Positions 17,649 to 27,001 of a DNA stretch of 64,000 bases are shown piece after piece (positions within the stretch are counted from its first letter, which is position 1; each line of letters begins with the position of its first letter). A program made the translations under genes and the position numbers. The notes under the pieces were generated by a model that saw nothing but the letters and a program-made list of their open reading frames with translations, ran no database searches and was not told the DNA's origin. The DNA is taken from contig NZ_VLKP01000005.1 of assembly GCF_007830115.1 (NCBI RefSeq), positions 1-64,000 on the forward strand, in the 5' to 3' direction. The DNA is from Aerolutibacter ruishenii. GTDB lineage: Bacteria > Pseudomonadota > Gammaproteobacteria > Xanthomonadales > Xanthomonadaceae.

Positions 17649-20063
17649 ATGGCACATGAACACGCCCATGCCCACGCTCCGGCCCGCAGCCCGAGGTTGC
17701 GGACGCGATCGTGGCCCATCGCCGACATGGTCACCACGGGCTGCGAGCGAACGCTCGAGAAAGCGGTGTCCAAGCTGCCCGGCGTGACTTCCGCGTCGGC
17801 CAATTTCGTCACCGGGCGACTGACCGTGGACTTCGACGAGACGCTTTCCCCGGAAGCTGTATCCGACGCGATCCGTCGCTGCGGCTTTGTCTGTGAGTCG
17901 GAGTCCGACGCTGCCCCCGGACCGGCAACTGCAGTCCATGTGCACGACGAAAAGCATGTCCACCACGCACCCGTCGCAGCCCAAGCAGAAGGCCACGATA
18001 GGCACGTCACACCCGCAGAAAAAGCGCCCTCTGACGGTCATGACGCCCGCGAGGGCATGCACCATGGCGGTGACCTCCATGCGGCCGCCCGCGATATTCG
18101 CCGACGCTTCCTGATCGCGCTGGCATTCACGATCCCCGTCTTCATCTGGTCGCCCATGGGCCTGTGGGACCCGCCGCCGGTGCCGTTCGGGTTGCGGAAG
18201 AACGTCTGGTTGTTCATCTGGGCGACTGGTGCCATCGTCTATCCCGGCTGGCCATTCTTCAAAGCCGCGGTGCGCTCGCTTCGTCATGGCGTCCTCGACA
18301 TGTCGGTGCTGATCCTGCTGAGTGTCGGCACCGGCTATGGCTTCAGCATCGCCTCGACCTTCGTGTTCGATGGCCCGAATTTCTTCGAGGCGGCTTCCGT
18401 CCTGATGACGTTCATCCTGCTGGGCCACTGGCTGGAGATGCGGGCGCGGGCGGGTGCTTCGGACGCCATGAAGGCCCTGCTCAAGCTGTCTCCCCCACGT
18501 GCCGTGGTGCTCCGGGATGGCCAGGAACTGGACGTCGCGACGGCCGATGTGAAGATCGGCGACACCGTGGTGGTCCGCCCCGGCGCGAAGATTCCCGTCG
18601 ATGGCACCGTCATCGAAGGCAGTTCGCAGGTAGACGAGTCGATGTTGACGGGTGAGTCGATGCCCGTGCGCAAGGACCCTGGTTCGTCGGTGGTGGGCGG
18701 CGCCATCAACAAGAGTGGCGCATTCACCTATACGGCCACCAAGGTCGGCAGCGACACCGCCTTGGCGCAGATCATCAAGCTGGTGCAGGACGCGCAGAAC
18801 TCCAAGGCGCCCGCGCAGCTGCTGGCCGACCGCGCGTCGCAATGGCTGGTGCTCGCGGCCATCCTCATTGGTCTGGCCACGTTTGTGGTCTGGCACTGGT
18901 GGATCGGGCAGACGTTGATGTTCTCGCTCACCTTGACGATCACCGTGTTCGTGATCGCATGCCCCGATGCGCTGGGGCTGGCCACGCCGATGGCGATCAT
19001 GATCGGAACCGGGCTGGGGGCGCGCCACGGAATCCTGTTCAAGCATGCCGAGGCGATCGAGCAGAGCGCGGGCCTGGACGTGGTCATTTTCGACAAGACC
19101 GGCACCCTGACGGTTGGCGCACCGGAGGTCGTCGACCTCGCGCTGGCACCGGGATGGACCGAGGACCGCCTGATCACCACCGCCGCGGCGGTCGAGGCGC
19201 ACTCCGAGCATCCACTGGCACAGGCCATCCTCAAACGCGCCGGCAGCGTGGCGACGCGCGCCACCGGGTTCACCAATATCGATGGACAGGGGGCGACCGG
19301 CGTCGTCGACGGCACCCCGGTCCTGTTGGGCAACCGCCTGCTGATGGGCGAACACGGCATCGACCTCAAGGTGCTCGAGTCGGAAGCGGAGCGCCTGACG
19401 GGCGCGGGCCGCACGGTGATCTTTGTCGGCGTGGGCAAACAGCTGGCCGGCCTGATCGCGATCGCCGATGCGATCCGCGAGTCGTCCCGGGCTACCATCG
19501 AGGAAGTGCATCGCCGCAATGTGAAGGTGGCGATGATCACGGGCGACAACCGTCCGACGGCGGAACGGGTCGCACGCTACCTCGGCATCGACATCGTGCT
19601 GGCCGATGTCCTGCCGGGCGGCAAGGCGTATGAGGTCAAGAAGCTGCAGGCCCAAGGTCGCAAGGTCGGTATGGTCGGTGATGGCGTGAACGACGCCCCT
19701 GCCCTCACCCAGGCCGACGTCGGCTTTGCCATCGGCGCGGGTACCGACGTGGCGATCGAAAGTGCCGATGTCGTGCTGATGCGGAGCGACCCGTATGACG
19801 TCGTGCGCGCGATCACCATTGCCCGCGCAACGCTGCGCAAGATGCACCAGAACCTGGCGTGGGCGGTGGGCTACAACGTCGTGGCCTTCCCGATTGCCGC
19901 GGGTGTCTTCTATCCGTTCACGTTGTCGCCCGAGATGGCCGCCCTCTCGATGTCGGGCAGTTCGGTGATCGTCGCGGTCAACGCGCTACTGCTCAGGCGC
20001 GTCCGCCTGGCGCCGCGGGATGAGGCCACGCCTCCCGCCGCCACATCCTCTGCGGCTGTTTGA
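17649..20063 (+). CDS. P1B-type ATPase with CPD in place of CPC
   Basis: 804 residues. The N-terminal HMA-like domain (about 20-90) keeps only one cysteine of the CxxC pair ([11 protein letters not shown], Cys32), and a His-rich linker follows. The core has [17 protein letters not shown] and [12 protein letters not shown]7 (GYNVVAFP) and TM8 (MSGSSV) carry the Cu+ signatures, yet TM6 reads [12 protein letters not shown] (C438-P439-D440). The second metal-ligand cysteine of CPC is replaced by Asp; TGC or TGT to GAT needs at least two base changes, so a single sequencing error is unlikely. AAAAGGAGAAA precedes the ATG. It follows cusA in the same direction. The transported ion and the activity are uncertain. 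Confidence 0.88.
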   Translation: MAHEHAHAHAPARSPRLRTRSWPIADMVTTGCERTLEKAVSKLPGVTSASANFVTGRLTVDFDETLSPEAVSDAIRRCGFVCESESDAAPGPATAVHVHDEKHVHHAPVAAQAEGHDRHVTPAEKAPSDGHDAREGMHHGGDLHAAARDIRRRFLIALAFTIPVFIWSPMGLWDPPPVPFGLRKNVWLFIWATGAIVYPGWPFFKAAVRSLRHGVLDMSVLILLSVGTGYGFSIASTFVFDGPNFFEAASVLMTFILLGHWLEMRARAGASDAMKALLKLSPPRAVVLRDGQELDVATADVKIGDTVVVRPGAKIPVDGTVIEGSSQVDESMLTGESMPVRKDPGSSVVGGAINKSGAFTYTATKVGSDTALAQIIKLVQDAQNSKAPAQLLADRASQWLVLAAILIGLATFVVWHWWIGQTLMFSLTLTITVFVIACPDALGLATPMAIMIGTGLGARHGILFKHAEAIEQSAGLDVVIFDKTGTLTVGAPEVVDLALAPGWTEDRLITTAAAVEAHSEHPLAQAILKRAGSVATRATGFTNIDGQGATGVVDGTPVLLGNRLLMGEHGIDLKVLESEAERLTGAGRTVIFVGVGKQLAGLIAIADAIRESSRATIEEVHRRNVKVAMITGDNRPTAERVARYLGIDIVLADVLPGGKAYEVKKLQAQGRKVGMVGDGVNDAPALTQADVGFAIGAGTDVAIESADVVLMRSDPYDVVRAITIARATLRKMHQNLAWAVGYNVVAFPIAAGVFYPFTLSPEMAALSMSGSSVIVAVNALLLRRVRLAPRDEATPPAATSSAAV

Positions 20064-20105
20064 CCGACAGTTCCTCACCCATGAAGCATTGATCTGGAGT
20101 TCCCC

Positions 20106-20186
20106 ATGAAAGACGCTACAGAATCCAAGCTTCACTTCCTCGGTGCCGCTGGCGCGGTCACCGGCTTCCGTTTGCGTAATTCGTGA
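20106..20186 (+). pseudogene. N-terminal remnant of an MBL-fold RNase-type gene
   Basis: A 26-codon frame begins MKDATESKLHFLGAAGAVTG and then stops. L-H-F-L-G-A-A-G-x-V-T-G is the first strand and loop of MBL-fold beta-CASP hydrolases ('RNA specificity' type), which normally run past 440 residues. The break falls shortly after, in front of the ribosome site of the next gene. It looks like the left junction of a deletion that removed most of this gene and perhaps a phosphorylase gene between it and the PRPP-synthetase remnant. GGAGTTCCCC upstream shows the original translation start was kept. Confidence 0.7.
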
Positions 20187-20202
20187 CCAGTGAGGAAGTT
20201 GA

Positions 20203-21104
20203 ATGAACCGTGTCCTGATCCCTTTCCCTGCCGATGCCGCGCTGGGACGCGTGGTGGCCACCCGGCTCGACGCCCGTATGGCCCCGTTGGGCTGGCGCCA
20301 TTTTCCAGATGGCGAATCGCTCGTCACCCTGGATGACGATCTGGACGGGACGGATGTCGCGATACTCGCCAGCCTGCGCAATCCGGACCCGCTGGCGCTG
20401 CCGCTGCGGTTCGCCGCGCAAACCGCTCGCGAGTTTGGTGCCGTTCGGTGGGTTTGATCGCGCCCTATCTGGCGCACATGCGGCAGGACACCCGGTTACA
20501 TCCCGGCGAGGAAGTGAGCGCGCCGATATTTGCGGGTTTTCTGTCAGGCACGTTTGACTGGCTGGTGGCGGTTGATCCGCATCTTCACCGACTGGTGCGG
20601 CTGGACACCGTGTATCGCATCCCGTGTCGGCATGTGTCGGCAACCCCGGCAATTGCACACTGGATTGCGGCACAGGTCCCCGACGCCATGCTGATCGGAC
20701 CCGACAGTGAAAGCGAACAATGGGTGGCCGGCATCGCGACAGCGGCTGGGTTGCCGTTCCAGGTATTGAGAAAAGAGCGCCACGGGGACTACGACGTGCG
20801 CGTCAGCCTGCCCGATGCAAGCGAGGCGGCTGGACGGACGCCCGACATCGTCTCCTCCGGCAGAACCATCCTGGAAACGGTGGAGCACCTCAAACGACTG
20901 GCGCTGCCGCCGCCGGTACTGGTGGCCATCCACCCGGTGTTTGCCGGGGACGCGTATGAAAAGCTGCAGGCGGCAGGACTGTCCCGCATCGTCGGCACCG
21001 ACACCATCGCACACGAAACCAATGCCATCGGGCTTGGGGTTGATCTCGCGACTGCTGCGGCTGAGCTCATGAGCCCACACTCCTGCGAACTGGAAGCCAC
21101 TTGA
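20203..21104 (+). pseudogene. Decayed ribose-phosphate diphosphokinase paralogue
   Basis: Matches the intact enzyme at 46902 along its length, in two frames. Residues MNRVLIPFPADAALGRV to AREFGA lie in one frame (20203 to about 20443), and GLIAPYLAHMRQDTR onward in another (from about 20448 to 21104). Comparison with 46902 points to a one-base deletion near 20442-20446 (CGT where the intact copy has GCGC). A second lesion removes four residues in the PRPP loop: the intact VIVDDIVSSGRT is PDIVSSGRT here. Both lesions should abolish activity. The good ribosome site (GAGGAAGTTGA) remains. Confidence 0.85.
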
Positions 21105-21164
21105 GCGGACGTTTCGCCTGCTGCACTGCCCCGCCATGTCCCGGGCCAACGGCGGTGCCTTGAG

Positions 21165-22442
21165 TTACGCAGGCGTCGTCAATACCGTGGCAAACCCGCC
21201 GCCCGGCGTCCGCATGTTCGTCGTCTGGCCCTGGTACAGGCGCGCCGAGAACAGGATGACGCCCCGCTCTGAGGCAAAACAACGCACGTCGGCCTTGAAC
21301 GTCACACCGTCGTGCAGGATCCGCGTTCCGGGCGGTGCAACCTCCTGGGCGACATACGGAATCGCCGCCATCGCCTCCCAGGTCTTCCTGGTCAGCTTGT
21401 CGCCACGATAACTCCCTCGGCTGCCGTAGCCGGCGGCGGGCTTGAAAAAGTACCTGCCGCGGTCGCGCCAGAAGGTGTCCCGGTCATGCGGCTTCATCTC
21501 CTGCGTCCGCGGAATCGTTCCCGCCAGCAGCGACGCCGTGTCGGCGTTGACGCCCCAGCTCTCCAGCAACGCTGCGTCGCCGAGGATTTCCAGGTTGCGC
21601 TTGTCCGCGAACACCGCATGCGCCCTGGGATGCGGGGTGAGCGCGACCTGGCGATCCAGGTAGGCCGCAGCCAGCGGCGCGCACTCCGGGCTGGCCAGCG
21701 CGAAATCCGTCAACCGGTTGTAGATGGCATCGATACCGCCCGCCGTGTCACGCAACCTCGATCCGTCCACGACAAGTTCGCTTGGGTCAAGGATCACGGT
21801 ATCGACGTTGCGCTCACGGAATCCGGTTGCATACAACTCGAACTCCGGGTGCAGGAACTGATCGCATGGCGCCACGTCTACCAAGGCCAGCCGGCCTGGC
21901 ATTCGACCCAACTGCGCCTGCAGGTCATCCAGCCATGCCGCGATGGCCAGTGCGCGTGCGTCCGCACCGCTCGTCCAAGGGATCCACGCCAGCGGCGCGC
22001 AGGACTTCACCGCATCAAGCAACAGTGCGTTGAGCAGCAGGCCGCCGGGATTGGTGTTGATTTCGATGAGGCGCGGACCGGCGGTGGTCAAATGGAAATC
22101 AAGACCGAGAATTCCGCCTGTAGATCCCAGGTCGTGGCGCGCGATCGCGGGAGCGTTGGCCAAGGCGCGCTCCACATAGCGAGCGTTATCGGCGACTTCG
22201 AATACCGTACGTGCGACCGCACCCATGAGTTCCAGCGCCGGCCGATCCACGAACAGCGCATAGGGCGAGAACAGGTGTGCACGCAGCGTGGGGTCGGCGC
22301 CCTTCGTCGCAGGAATCGCGGCCAGGATTGTGTTGCGGACGCTTTCGACATCGGCCACCTCGCATCGGCAGCCCTGGTTGAGCATTGCGCTGTCGCCAGC
22401 CGCACAAACCTCATCACATTGCGTCATGTACGCCACCCGCAT
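21165..22442 (-). CDS. ATP-grasp-like protein of unknown substrate
   Basis: 425 residues, soluble. Two regions look like ATP-grasp active-site pieces: LIEINTNPGGLLLN at about residues 120-133, and GRYFFKPAAGYGSRGSYRG at about 325-345 with FKADVRCF further on. Their order suggests a rearranged or circularly permuted ATP-grasp fold; substrate unknown. The first candidate start is 22442; an ATG five codons on (MTQCDEVC) is possible. The N-terminus has four cysteines within 26 residues (CDEVC, QGCRC), which could bind metal. The gene lies 109 bases downstream of the EF-hand gene on the same strand and converges with the PRPP-synthetase remnant. No confident function. Confidence 0.6.
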   Translation of the reverse strand: MRVAYMTQCDEVCAAGDSAMLNQGCRCEVADVESVRNTILAAIPATKGADPTLRAHLFSPYALFVDRPALELMGAVARTVFEVADNARYVERALANAPAIARHDLGSTGGILGLDFHLTTAGPRLIEINTNPGGLLLNALLLDAVKSCAPLAWIPWTSGADARALAIAAWLDDLQAQLGRMPGRLALVDVAPCDQFLHPEFELYATGFRERNVDTVILDPSELVVDGSRLRDTAGGIDAIYNRLTDFALASPECAPLAAAYLDRQVALTPHPRAHAVFADKRNLEILGDAALLESWGVNADTASLLAGTIPRTQEMKPHDRDTFWRDRGRYFFKPAAGYGSRGSYRGDKLTRKTWEAMAAIPYVAQEVAPPGTRILHDGVTFKADVRCFASERGVILFSARLYQGQTTNMRTPGGGFATVLTTPA

Positions 22443-22551
22443 GTCGGTGCATTAGTTTACGCGACACGGCGATGACCAGGCGAACCACTGCCGCCAGGTG
22501 ACGCCACGCGTGCGAGGCATGTCAGTGGCGGCTGCGTGAGCTGCTTGGGTG

Positions 22552-22866
22552 TTACATGCCCTGGAGCTGCTTGAATTCCGCGACGCTCAAACGACCGTCC
22601 TTGTCCGCATCCACCATTGAGGCATGTGCTGCCATGGGATGCTTCGCCAGCTCCGCCTTGCTCAGGAAACCGTCCTTGTTCGCATCCAGTGCTGCGAAGG
22701 TCGGTGCGGCGGCCGTGGTCGTCTTGGCACTGTTTTTCATCTGGGCGTGTGTGCCATGGGAGCCGTGGCCAGTGACGGGCTGTGTCTGTCCACTCGCCCT
22801 GGAGACGGCCGACGCGGTGGCAAGCCCCGCTACAAGGGCGATGAGGAGTGCGGTCTTGGTGTGCAT
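22552..22866 (-). CDS. Exported EF-hand protein, cut off from its promoter by the transposon
   Basis: 104 residues with a signal peptide (MHTKTALLIALVAGLATASAVS). Two EF-hand loops follow a Lys/Thr/Ala linker: DANKDGFLSKAE and DADKDGRLSVAE, both with the usual Asp/Asn/Asp/Glu ligands. Start 22866 is chosen because it gives the signal peptide. The ribosome site is weak (GAGAGG twelve bases upstream). The left end of the transposon lies 29 bases upstream of the ATG. Joining the flanks places a MerR-type -10 box 45 bases before this start. Today expression would depend on read-through from tnpA or on a new promoter. Confidence 0.85.
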   Translation of the reverse strand: MHTKTALLIALVAGLATASAVSRASGQTQPVTGHGSHGTHAQMKNSAKTTTAAAPTFAALDANKDGFLSKAELAKHPMAAHASMVDADKDGRLSVAEFKQLQGM

Positions 22867-22890
22867 GAAGGTGTTTTGCCTCTCAGGGAG

Positions 22891-22895
22891 AAAGT
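22891..22895. repeat. Target-site duplication, left copy (AAAGT)
   Basis: Five bases immediately outside the left inverted repeat, identical to 38285-38289. Tn3-family elements duplicate 5 bp at insertion. Confidence 0.92.
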
Positions 22896-22933
22896 GGGGT
22901 TCAGCCGACATACGTGTAAAAATCGCTCACAAG
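22896..22933 (+). repeat. Left terminal inverted repeat of the transposon
   Basis: Starts GGGGTTCAGCCGACATACGT and continues GTAAAAATCGCTCACAAG. It pairs with 38247-38284. The region up to the tnpA stop at 22988 is AT-rich and non-coding. Confidence 0.93.
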
Positions 22934-22987
22934 ATCCGTTTTTATCCATTGAATCAGCTGGTTAGAGAATATTTTCTGGCGCCAAGA

Positions 22988-25948
22988 CTATGCCGCCAAC
23001 GCCAGTTCGATCTCATACGGTTCCGGAATCGCCTCTACATCGATCAGGTAGTCGCCGAACCGCTTCACGTGGCTGGTCACGTACGGGCTGAGCGAAGCCA
23101 CGTCCTCCCGGGTGATCTTCCACCCCTGTCGTATCAGCGACTTCATGATCCGGGTCTGCTCGACCACGTTGTAGAAGATGACAGCATTGGAGACCAGATC
23201 GTTGTATTTGACGGCCTTCTCCTGCTCGACAGGGTCGTTGTCGGCAATCACCCCTTCCCCGCCGAAGAAGAAATACTTCGCGAAGCCGTTGTAGGCCTCC
23301 ACCTTGTTGGTCGAGGCGGTGATCTGCTCGCGCAGCTCGCGGTTGGAGATGTACTGCAACAGGAACAAGGTGCGCACGGCCGCACCGAGCGCCTTGAAGG
23401 CCTGGTACAGACGGTTCTTGCGGCTGTAGTTGCCCAGTTTGCGCAGCAGCGTCGAGGCCGCGATCTTGCCGGTCTTGATCGAGAGCACGACCTGCATCAG
23501 GTCCTTCCAGTGGGTCTCGATCAGGTCCCAGTCGACCGTGTCGCGGAACAACGGCTCGATGTGCTCGTAGCGGATGTCCTCGTCCGGGCGGAAGAACTTG
23601 TACTCGCGCCAGTTGCGGATGCGCGGCATCAGCTGGATGCCCAGCAGGTGCGAGAGCCCGAACACCGGCAGCGACTGCCCCTGCGTGTCGGCATGGACGG
23701 TGTCGGGCTGGATGTCGGAGGTGTTCTTCAGTAGGCCGTCGATGATGTAGACCGCCTCCCAGACGCCGCACGGGATGAAGTGGCTGAACAACGCCACGTA
23801 GGTGTCGGAGACGTGGTGGTAAGCGATGCCGCCGTAACCGCCATAGCGGATGTGGTACGACGCCAGCAAGTTCTGGTCGTAGAGGTCGTACTTGGTGCCG
23901 TCGGCGGCGGCGCTCTTGCCGTCGCCCCAGAATTTGGGGAGCTGCAGGCCAGCGTAGCTGTTGATGATGTCGCGGCAGGCCGCCGCCAGCTTGTTGGCGT
24001 CCACGTGCCGGCGGTTGACGAACGACAGCATGTGTGCCGAGACGGCGCCGCGCAGGTGCCGGGCGGCCTGGGCCGGCCCGAGGTTGCAGCCGTAGGTGAA
24101 GGCGGTGAGGACGTAGCGTTCGGTTGGCTGTTCGATCTTGGTGTCCGAGCCGGACAACGGCCCGAAGTGTCGGGTCCAGCGTGTCCAGTGAGCCACGTCG
24201 CACAGGATTTCGATGACGCTGCGTTCGCGCAGGCGGTCGAGAATCGCGGTCTCCAGGGCACGGGCGCCGCTGCTCATCTCCTTGGCCTTGCTGCGCTTGA
24301 GCACAGGGATACCGTCCTCGCCGATGACGACCTGGCCGTTCTCCAGATAGCCCTGATCGGTCAGCTCGGCGACCTGCATCAGGCGTGATTGCAGCGCATT
24401 GACGAAGCCCACGGCCGTTGCCGGCAGGCCGACCTGGCCGCAGTAGTCCTCCAGCATGGGCTCGCATTGCTCCCACGGCAGCAACTGCTCGCGGTAGTCG
24501 GCGTAGGTTTCCGATCCGCGCACGGCCACGTCGCCCGATTTCAGTTCGTTGGCCAGCGACGAGAACACGCAGACCTCGAACAGGCGCCGGTGGATGCGCT
24601 CCTCGCCCTGTTCGGTGCGATGGACGATGCTCTTGCGCCAGAGTTGGGTAGTGAACGCCAGATCGACCGGTTCATCCAGCCAATCGCCGCGGGCCCGTTC
24701 CTGCGTCAGGATCAGCTCGATCGCATCGATGAGCGAGCGATCCTCCGTGGTCGAGGCCAGATCCAGCATGCGCACCATCCGCAGGATGGTGGCACGATGG
24801 CTCTTGTAGAACGGCCACAGCAGCGGCAAATGGTTGTCACCACTGTGCGCCGCGATGGCATTGCAGTCGGCCTGGAGGGTCTGCACGCCGCCGTGGGCGT
24901 TGACCAGGCGCCGGATTTCCCGGCCCGCCTCAGTGTCGCCGGGATGATGGTCAAGGACGCGAACCACGTCCGACATCGTCGCCACGATCGCTTCGGTCTT
25001 CTCGCGGTAGCGTGCCCGCAACCGCTCAAGCTCCTCGCGGCCGCGATTGTGGATATTGCCCATGCGTTTGATGAACATCTCCGCGAGATCGTCACGGGTC
25101 TGGACGCGGGCCCGGTGGATCAGGCACACCAGTACGGCGTAGCGCTTGGCGGGACGAAACTTGCGCAACTCGGAGGCATCCAGCGCCCGTGCCTCTGCGG
25201 CGAAGTGTCTGCGCTTGATTTCCGGAATGCCAGCGAGGTGCAACTCGCTGCCGACCAACTCGCCCAGTTCGGCGATGTGGTCGATCAGTTCCTGGAAGTG
25301 CTGCAGCGAAGCGCGCTTGGGCAGGCGCTTGATCGCGTGCAGCGGGCTCTTCTTGCGCCCCTCTTCGACCTGCAGGAGACCTTCAAGGCGCTGCTTTTCG
25401 TCGACGGTCAGCCGCGCTTCGATCTGGGCGAAATAGCGACCGTTGACCAGCGTGCGAATGCGCCGCGTCAAGCGGTCTAGGGTGGAAAACGCCGGCAGCT
25501 CGACGCGATCGCGCACGAGCTGTTCGATAGCCACGTTGATGAGGTCCGCCGGGTTGTCCATGACTGCGGCGGCTTCGTATACCGCCCGTGCCGCGATCTT
25601 CAGGCCGCCATCGCTGTAAGCCCGGACTTGCAGGAACTGGCGGATCCGGCGGTAATAGCGATAGCGCGAGGCGTTGGCGAGGACCGCCGGCTTGACCTGC
25701 ACCCTCAGTTTCAGCGCGCCGCGGATATGGCGGACCACTGCCGGCGGCACTTCGTCCAACGCAGGGAAATATCCCAGCCGTTGGAAGGTCTTGATCAGGA
25801 TCGCCAATGTCAGGCGGTGCGCGGGCTGCCGGGTACTCTCGGCAACAAAGGCCAGTTCGGCGTCGGTCGGCGTGTAGGCCGCAACCAGTTCGCGTACGAC
25901 GGGGTTGCGCTTGAATTGCGGGTATGCGGTCCGTTCAATCGACGCCAT
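22988..25948 (-). CDS. tnpA: Tn3-family transposase
   Basis: 986 residues, the normal Tn3 size. The N-terminal DUF4158-type DNA-binding domain covers about 1-170 and the DDE domain about 560-960. Catalytic residues: first Asp in KFWGDGKSAAADG, second Asp in HADTQGQSLPVFGLSHL, and Glu in STNKVEAYNGFAKYFFFGGEG (written across two family blocks). The start is preceded by GAGGA, which overlaps the recombinase stop, so the two genes are co-transcribed. It recognises the 38-bp ends and catalyses replicative transposition. No truncation is seen. Its transcript points toward the EF-hand gene across the left end. Confidence 0.96.
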   Translation of the reverse strand: MASIERTAYPQFKRNPVVRELVAAYTPTDAELAFVAESTRQPAHRLTLAILIKTFQRLGYFPALDEVPPAVVRHIRGALKLRVQVKPAVLANASRYRYYRRIRQFLQVRAYSDGGLKIAARAVYEAAAVMDNPADLINVAIEQLVRDRVELPAFSTLDRLTRRIRTLVNGRYFAQIEARLTVDEKQRLEGLLQVEEGRKKSPLHAIKRLPKRASLQHFQELIDHIAELGELVGSELHLAGIPEIKRRHFAAEARALDASELRKFRPAKRYAVLVCLIHRARVQTRDDLAEMFIKRMGNIHNRGREELERLRARYREKTEAIVATMSDVVRVLDHHPGDTEAGREIRRLVNAHGGVQTLQADCNAIAAHSGDNHLPLLWPFYKSHRATILRMVRMLDLASTTEDRSLIDAIELILTQERARGDWLDEPVDLAFTTQLWRKSIVHRTEQGEERIHRRLFEVCVFSSLANELKSGDVAVRGSETYADYREQLLPWEQCEPMLEDYCGQVGLPATAVGFVNALQSRLMQVAELTDQGYLENGQVVIGEDGIPVLKRSKAKEMSSGARALETAILDRLRERSVIEILCDVAHWTRWTRHFGPLSGSDTKIEQPTERYVLTAFTYGCNLGPAQAARHLRGAVSAHMLSFVNRRHVDANKLAAACRDIINSYAGLQLPKFWGDGKSAAADGTKYDLYDQNLLASYHIRYGGYGGIAYHHVSDTYVALFSHFIPCGVWEAVYIIDGLLKNTSDIQPDTVHADTQGQSLPVFGLSHLLGIQLMPRIRNWREYKFFRPDEDIRYEHIEPLFRDTVDWDLIETHWKDLMQVVLSIKTGKIAASTLLRKLGNYSRKNRLYQAFKALGAAVRTLFLLQYISNRELREQITASTNKVEAYNGFAKYFFFGGEGVIADNDPVEQEKAVKYNDLVSNAVIFYNVVEQTRIMKSLIRQGWKITREDVASLSPYVTSHVKRFGDYLIDVEAIPEPYEIELALAA

Positions 25949-25957
25949 TCGGTATCC

Positions 25958-26917
25958 TCAGGTAGGCCCAAGCAGCGTTGGCGTTCCCGGCAAGCTCGCT
26001 TCGATCCGCTGGCGGGCGAACGGATCGCCGCCATCGATGTAGCGCATCGCCGAGTGCACATCGCGCCAGCCGACGTATTCCATCAATGCCTTCACGTCCC
26101 AGCCGTTGGCATTGGCCCAGCCGGCGAAGCCGCGGCGCAACGAGTGGCTGCTGTACTCGTCGGCATCAGGCAGCCCAGCGCACGTCAGCAACCGGCGCAG
26201 CAGCGGAATCAGGCTGTTGGGGTGTAGCGCCTCGTCCGCAACGTGGCCCCAGCGATCAACAGCACGGAACAGTGGCCCCTCGGTCAGCCCGGCGGCGTCG
26301 ATCCACTCCCACGTGGTCGTCACGGGGCACAGCCGCGACAGCGCCGGCACCTTGTACGTGTTGCCCTGTGCCTGCCGGTCGCCCTTGCTGCGCGGGAGAA
26401 AACAGGTCATCCCCTCACCGGTGACCAGGCGCAGGTGCTCGACCTGCACCCGGATCAACTCGTCGCCACGGAAGCCGCGCCAGAAGCCCAGAAGGATCAG
26501 CGAGCGATCGCGGCGATGACGCAGTTCGTCCGCATGATCGCCGCGCTCGCGTGCGGCGGCGATCGCGGCGCCAAGCCAATCGTCCACCTGTGCCAGTCGG
26601 GTCAGTTGCAGCGGCTCGGCCTGCTTTTCTACCGACGGATGCAGGGTCTGTATGCCTTTGAGCACCTTGCGCACCAGCGGAGCCCGGGTCGGATCGACAA
26701 AGCCGTGTTCGTGGTGCCAGCCTGCCAGGGCCGCAAGCCGGTGCCGAAGCGTGTTGGTGGAAAGTTCGCCCGCGTGATCAGCCAGATAGCGGGCCACGCT
26801 GTCCGGCGTGGCCGGCAGGTGCCCGCCCCATTCGACCTCGAAATGTCGCAGTGCCGAAGCATAGCTGCGCTGCGTGTTTTCGCGGTTGGCGGCCTCCAGA
26901 TAGCGCTCCACTGTCAT
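25958..26917 (-). CDS. tnpS: Tyrosine recombinase, TnpS-like cointegrate resolution enzyme
   Basis: 319 residues. A SAM-like N-terminal domain (about 1-100) precedes the catalytic domain. The active-site set is seen as Arg in FWRGFRGDELIRVQ, H-x-x-R in SSHSLRRGFAGWAN, Trp in YVGWRDVHS and the nucleophile Tyr in AMRYID. In Tn4651-type elements TnpS resolves cointegrates at a site between it and TnpT. Here the candidate site is far away, at the TnpT side (37018-37108). The stop lies 9 bases before tnpA. The upstream region is shared with chrB. The symbol is by analogy with Tn4651. Confidence 0.85.
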   Translation of the reverse strand: MTVERYLEAANRENTQRSYASALRHFEVEWGGHLPATPDSVARYLADHAGELSTNTLRHRLAALAGWHHEHGFVDPTRAPLVRKVLKGIQTLHPSVEKQAEPLQLTRLAQVDDWLGAAIAAARERGDHADELRHRRDRSLILLGFWRGFRGDELIRVQVEHLRLVTGEGMTCFLPRSKGDRQAQGNTYKVPALSRLCPVTTTWEWIDAAGLTEGPLFRAVDRWGHVADEALHPNSLIPLLRRLLTCAGLPDADEYSSHSLRRGFAGWANANGWDVKALMEYVGWRDVHSAMRYIDGGDPFARQRIEASLPGTPTLLGPT

Positions 26918-26960
26918 CTGCGACCTCCGCCGACGGCACGCGCGATTGCCTTGCTTAATT

Positions 26961-26992
26961 TTGACGTAGTAATTACATCATTCATGTAGGAT
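26961..26992 (+). promoter_or_regulatory. Divergent recombinase/chrB promoter region with dyad
   Basis: TTGACG (26961-26966) and TAGGAT (26987-26992) are spaced 20 bases apart, with dyad TACAT-N5-ATGTA (26974-26988) inside the spacer. The long spacer and internal dyad suggest control by a regulator, plausibly ChrB itself. The -10 ends only 9 bases before the chrB ATG, so the mRNA may be leaderless. GTAATTAC (26969-26976) recurs upstream of the TnpT gene. Confidence 0.5.
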
Positions 26993-27001
26993 ACTCTACC
27001 A

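Noticed and set aside
17436-19847. Long minus-strand frame opposite the CPD ATPase and cusA end
   Set aside because: Shadow of the plus-strand genes, no start signal and no recognisable family.
20079-20100. FNR-like half site before the MBL remnant (TTGATCTGGAGTTC)
   Set aside because: Only the first half matches; second half is not ATCAA.
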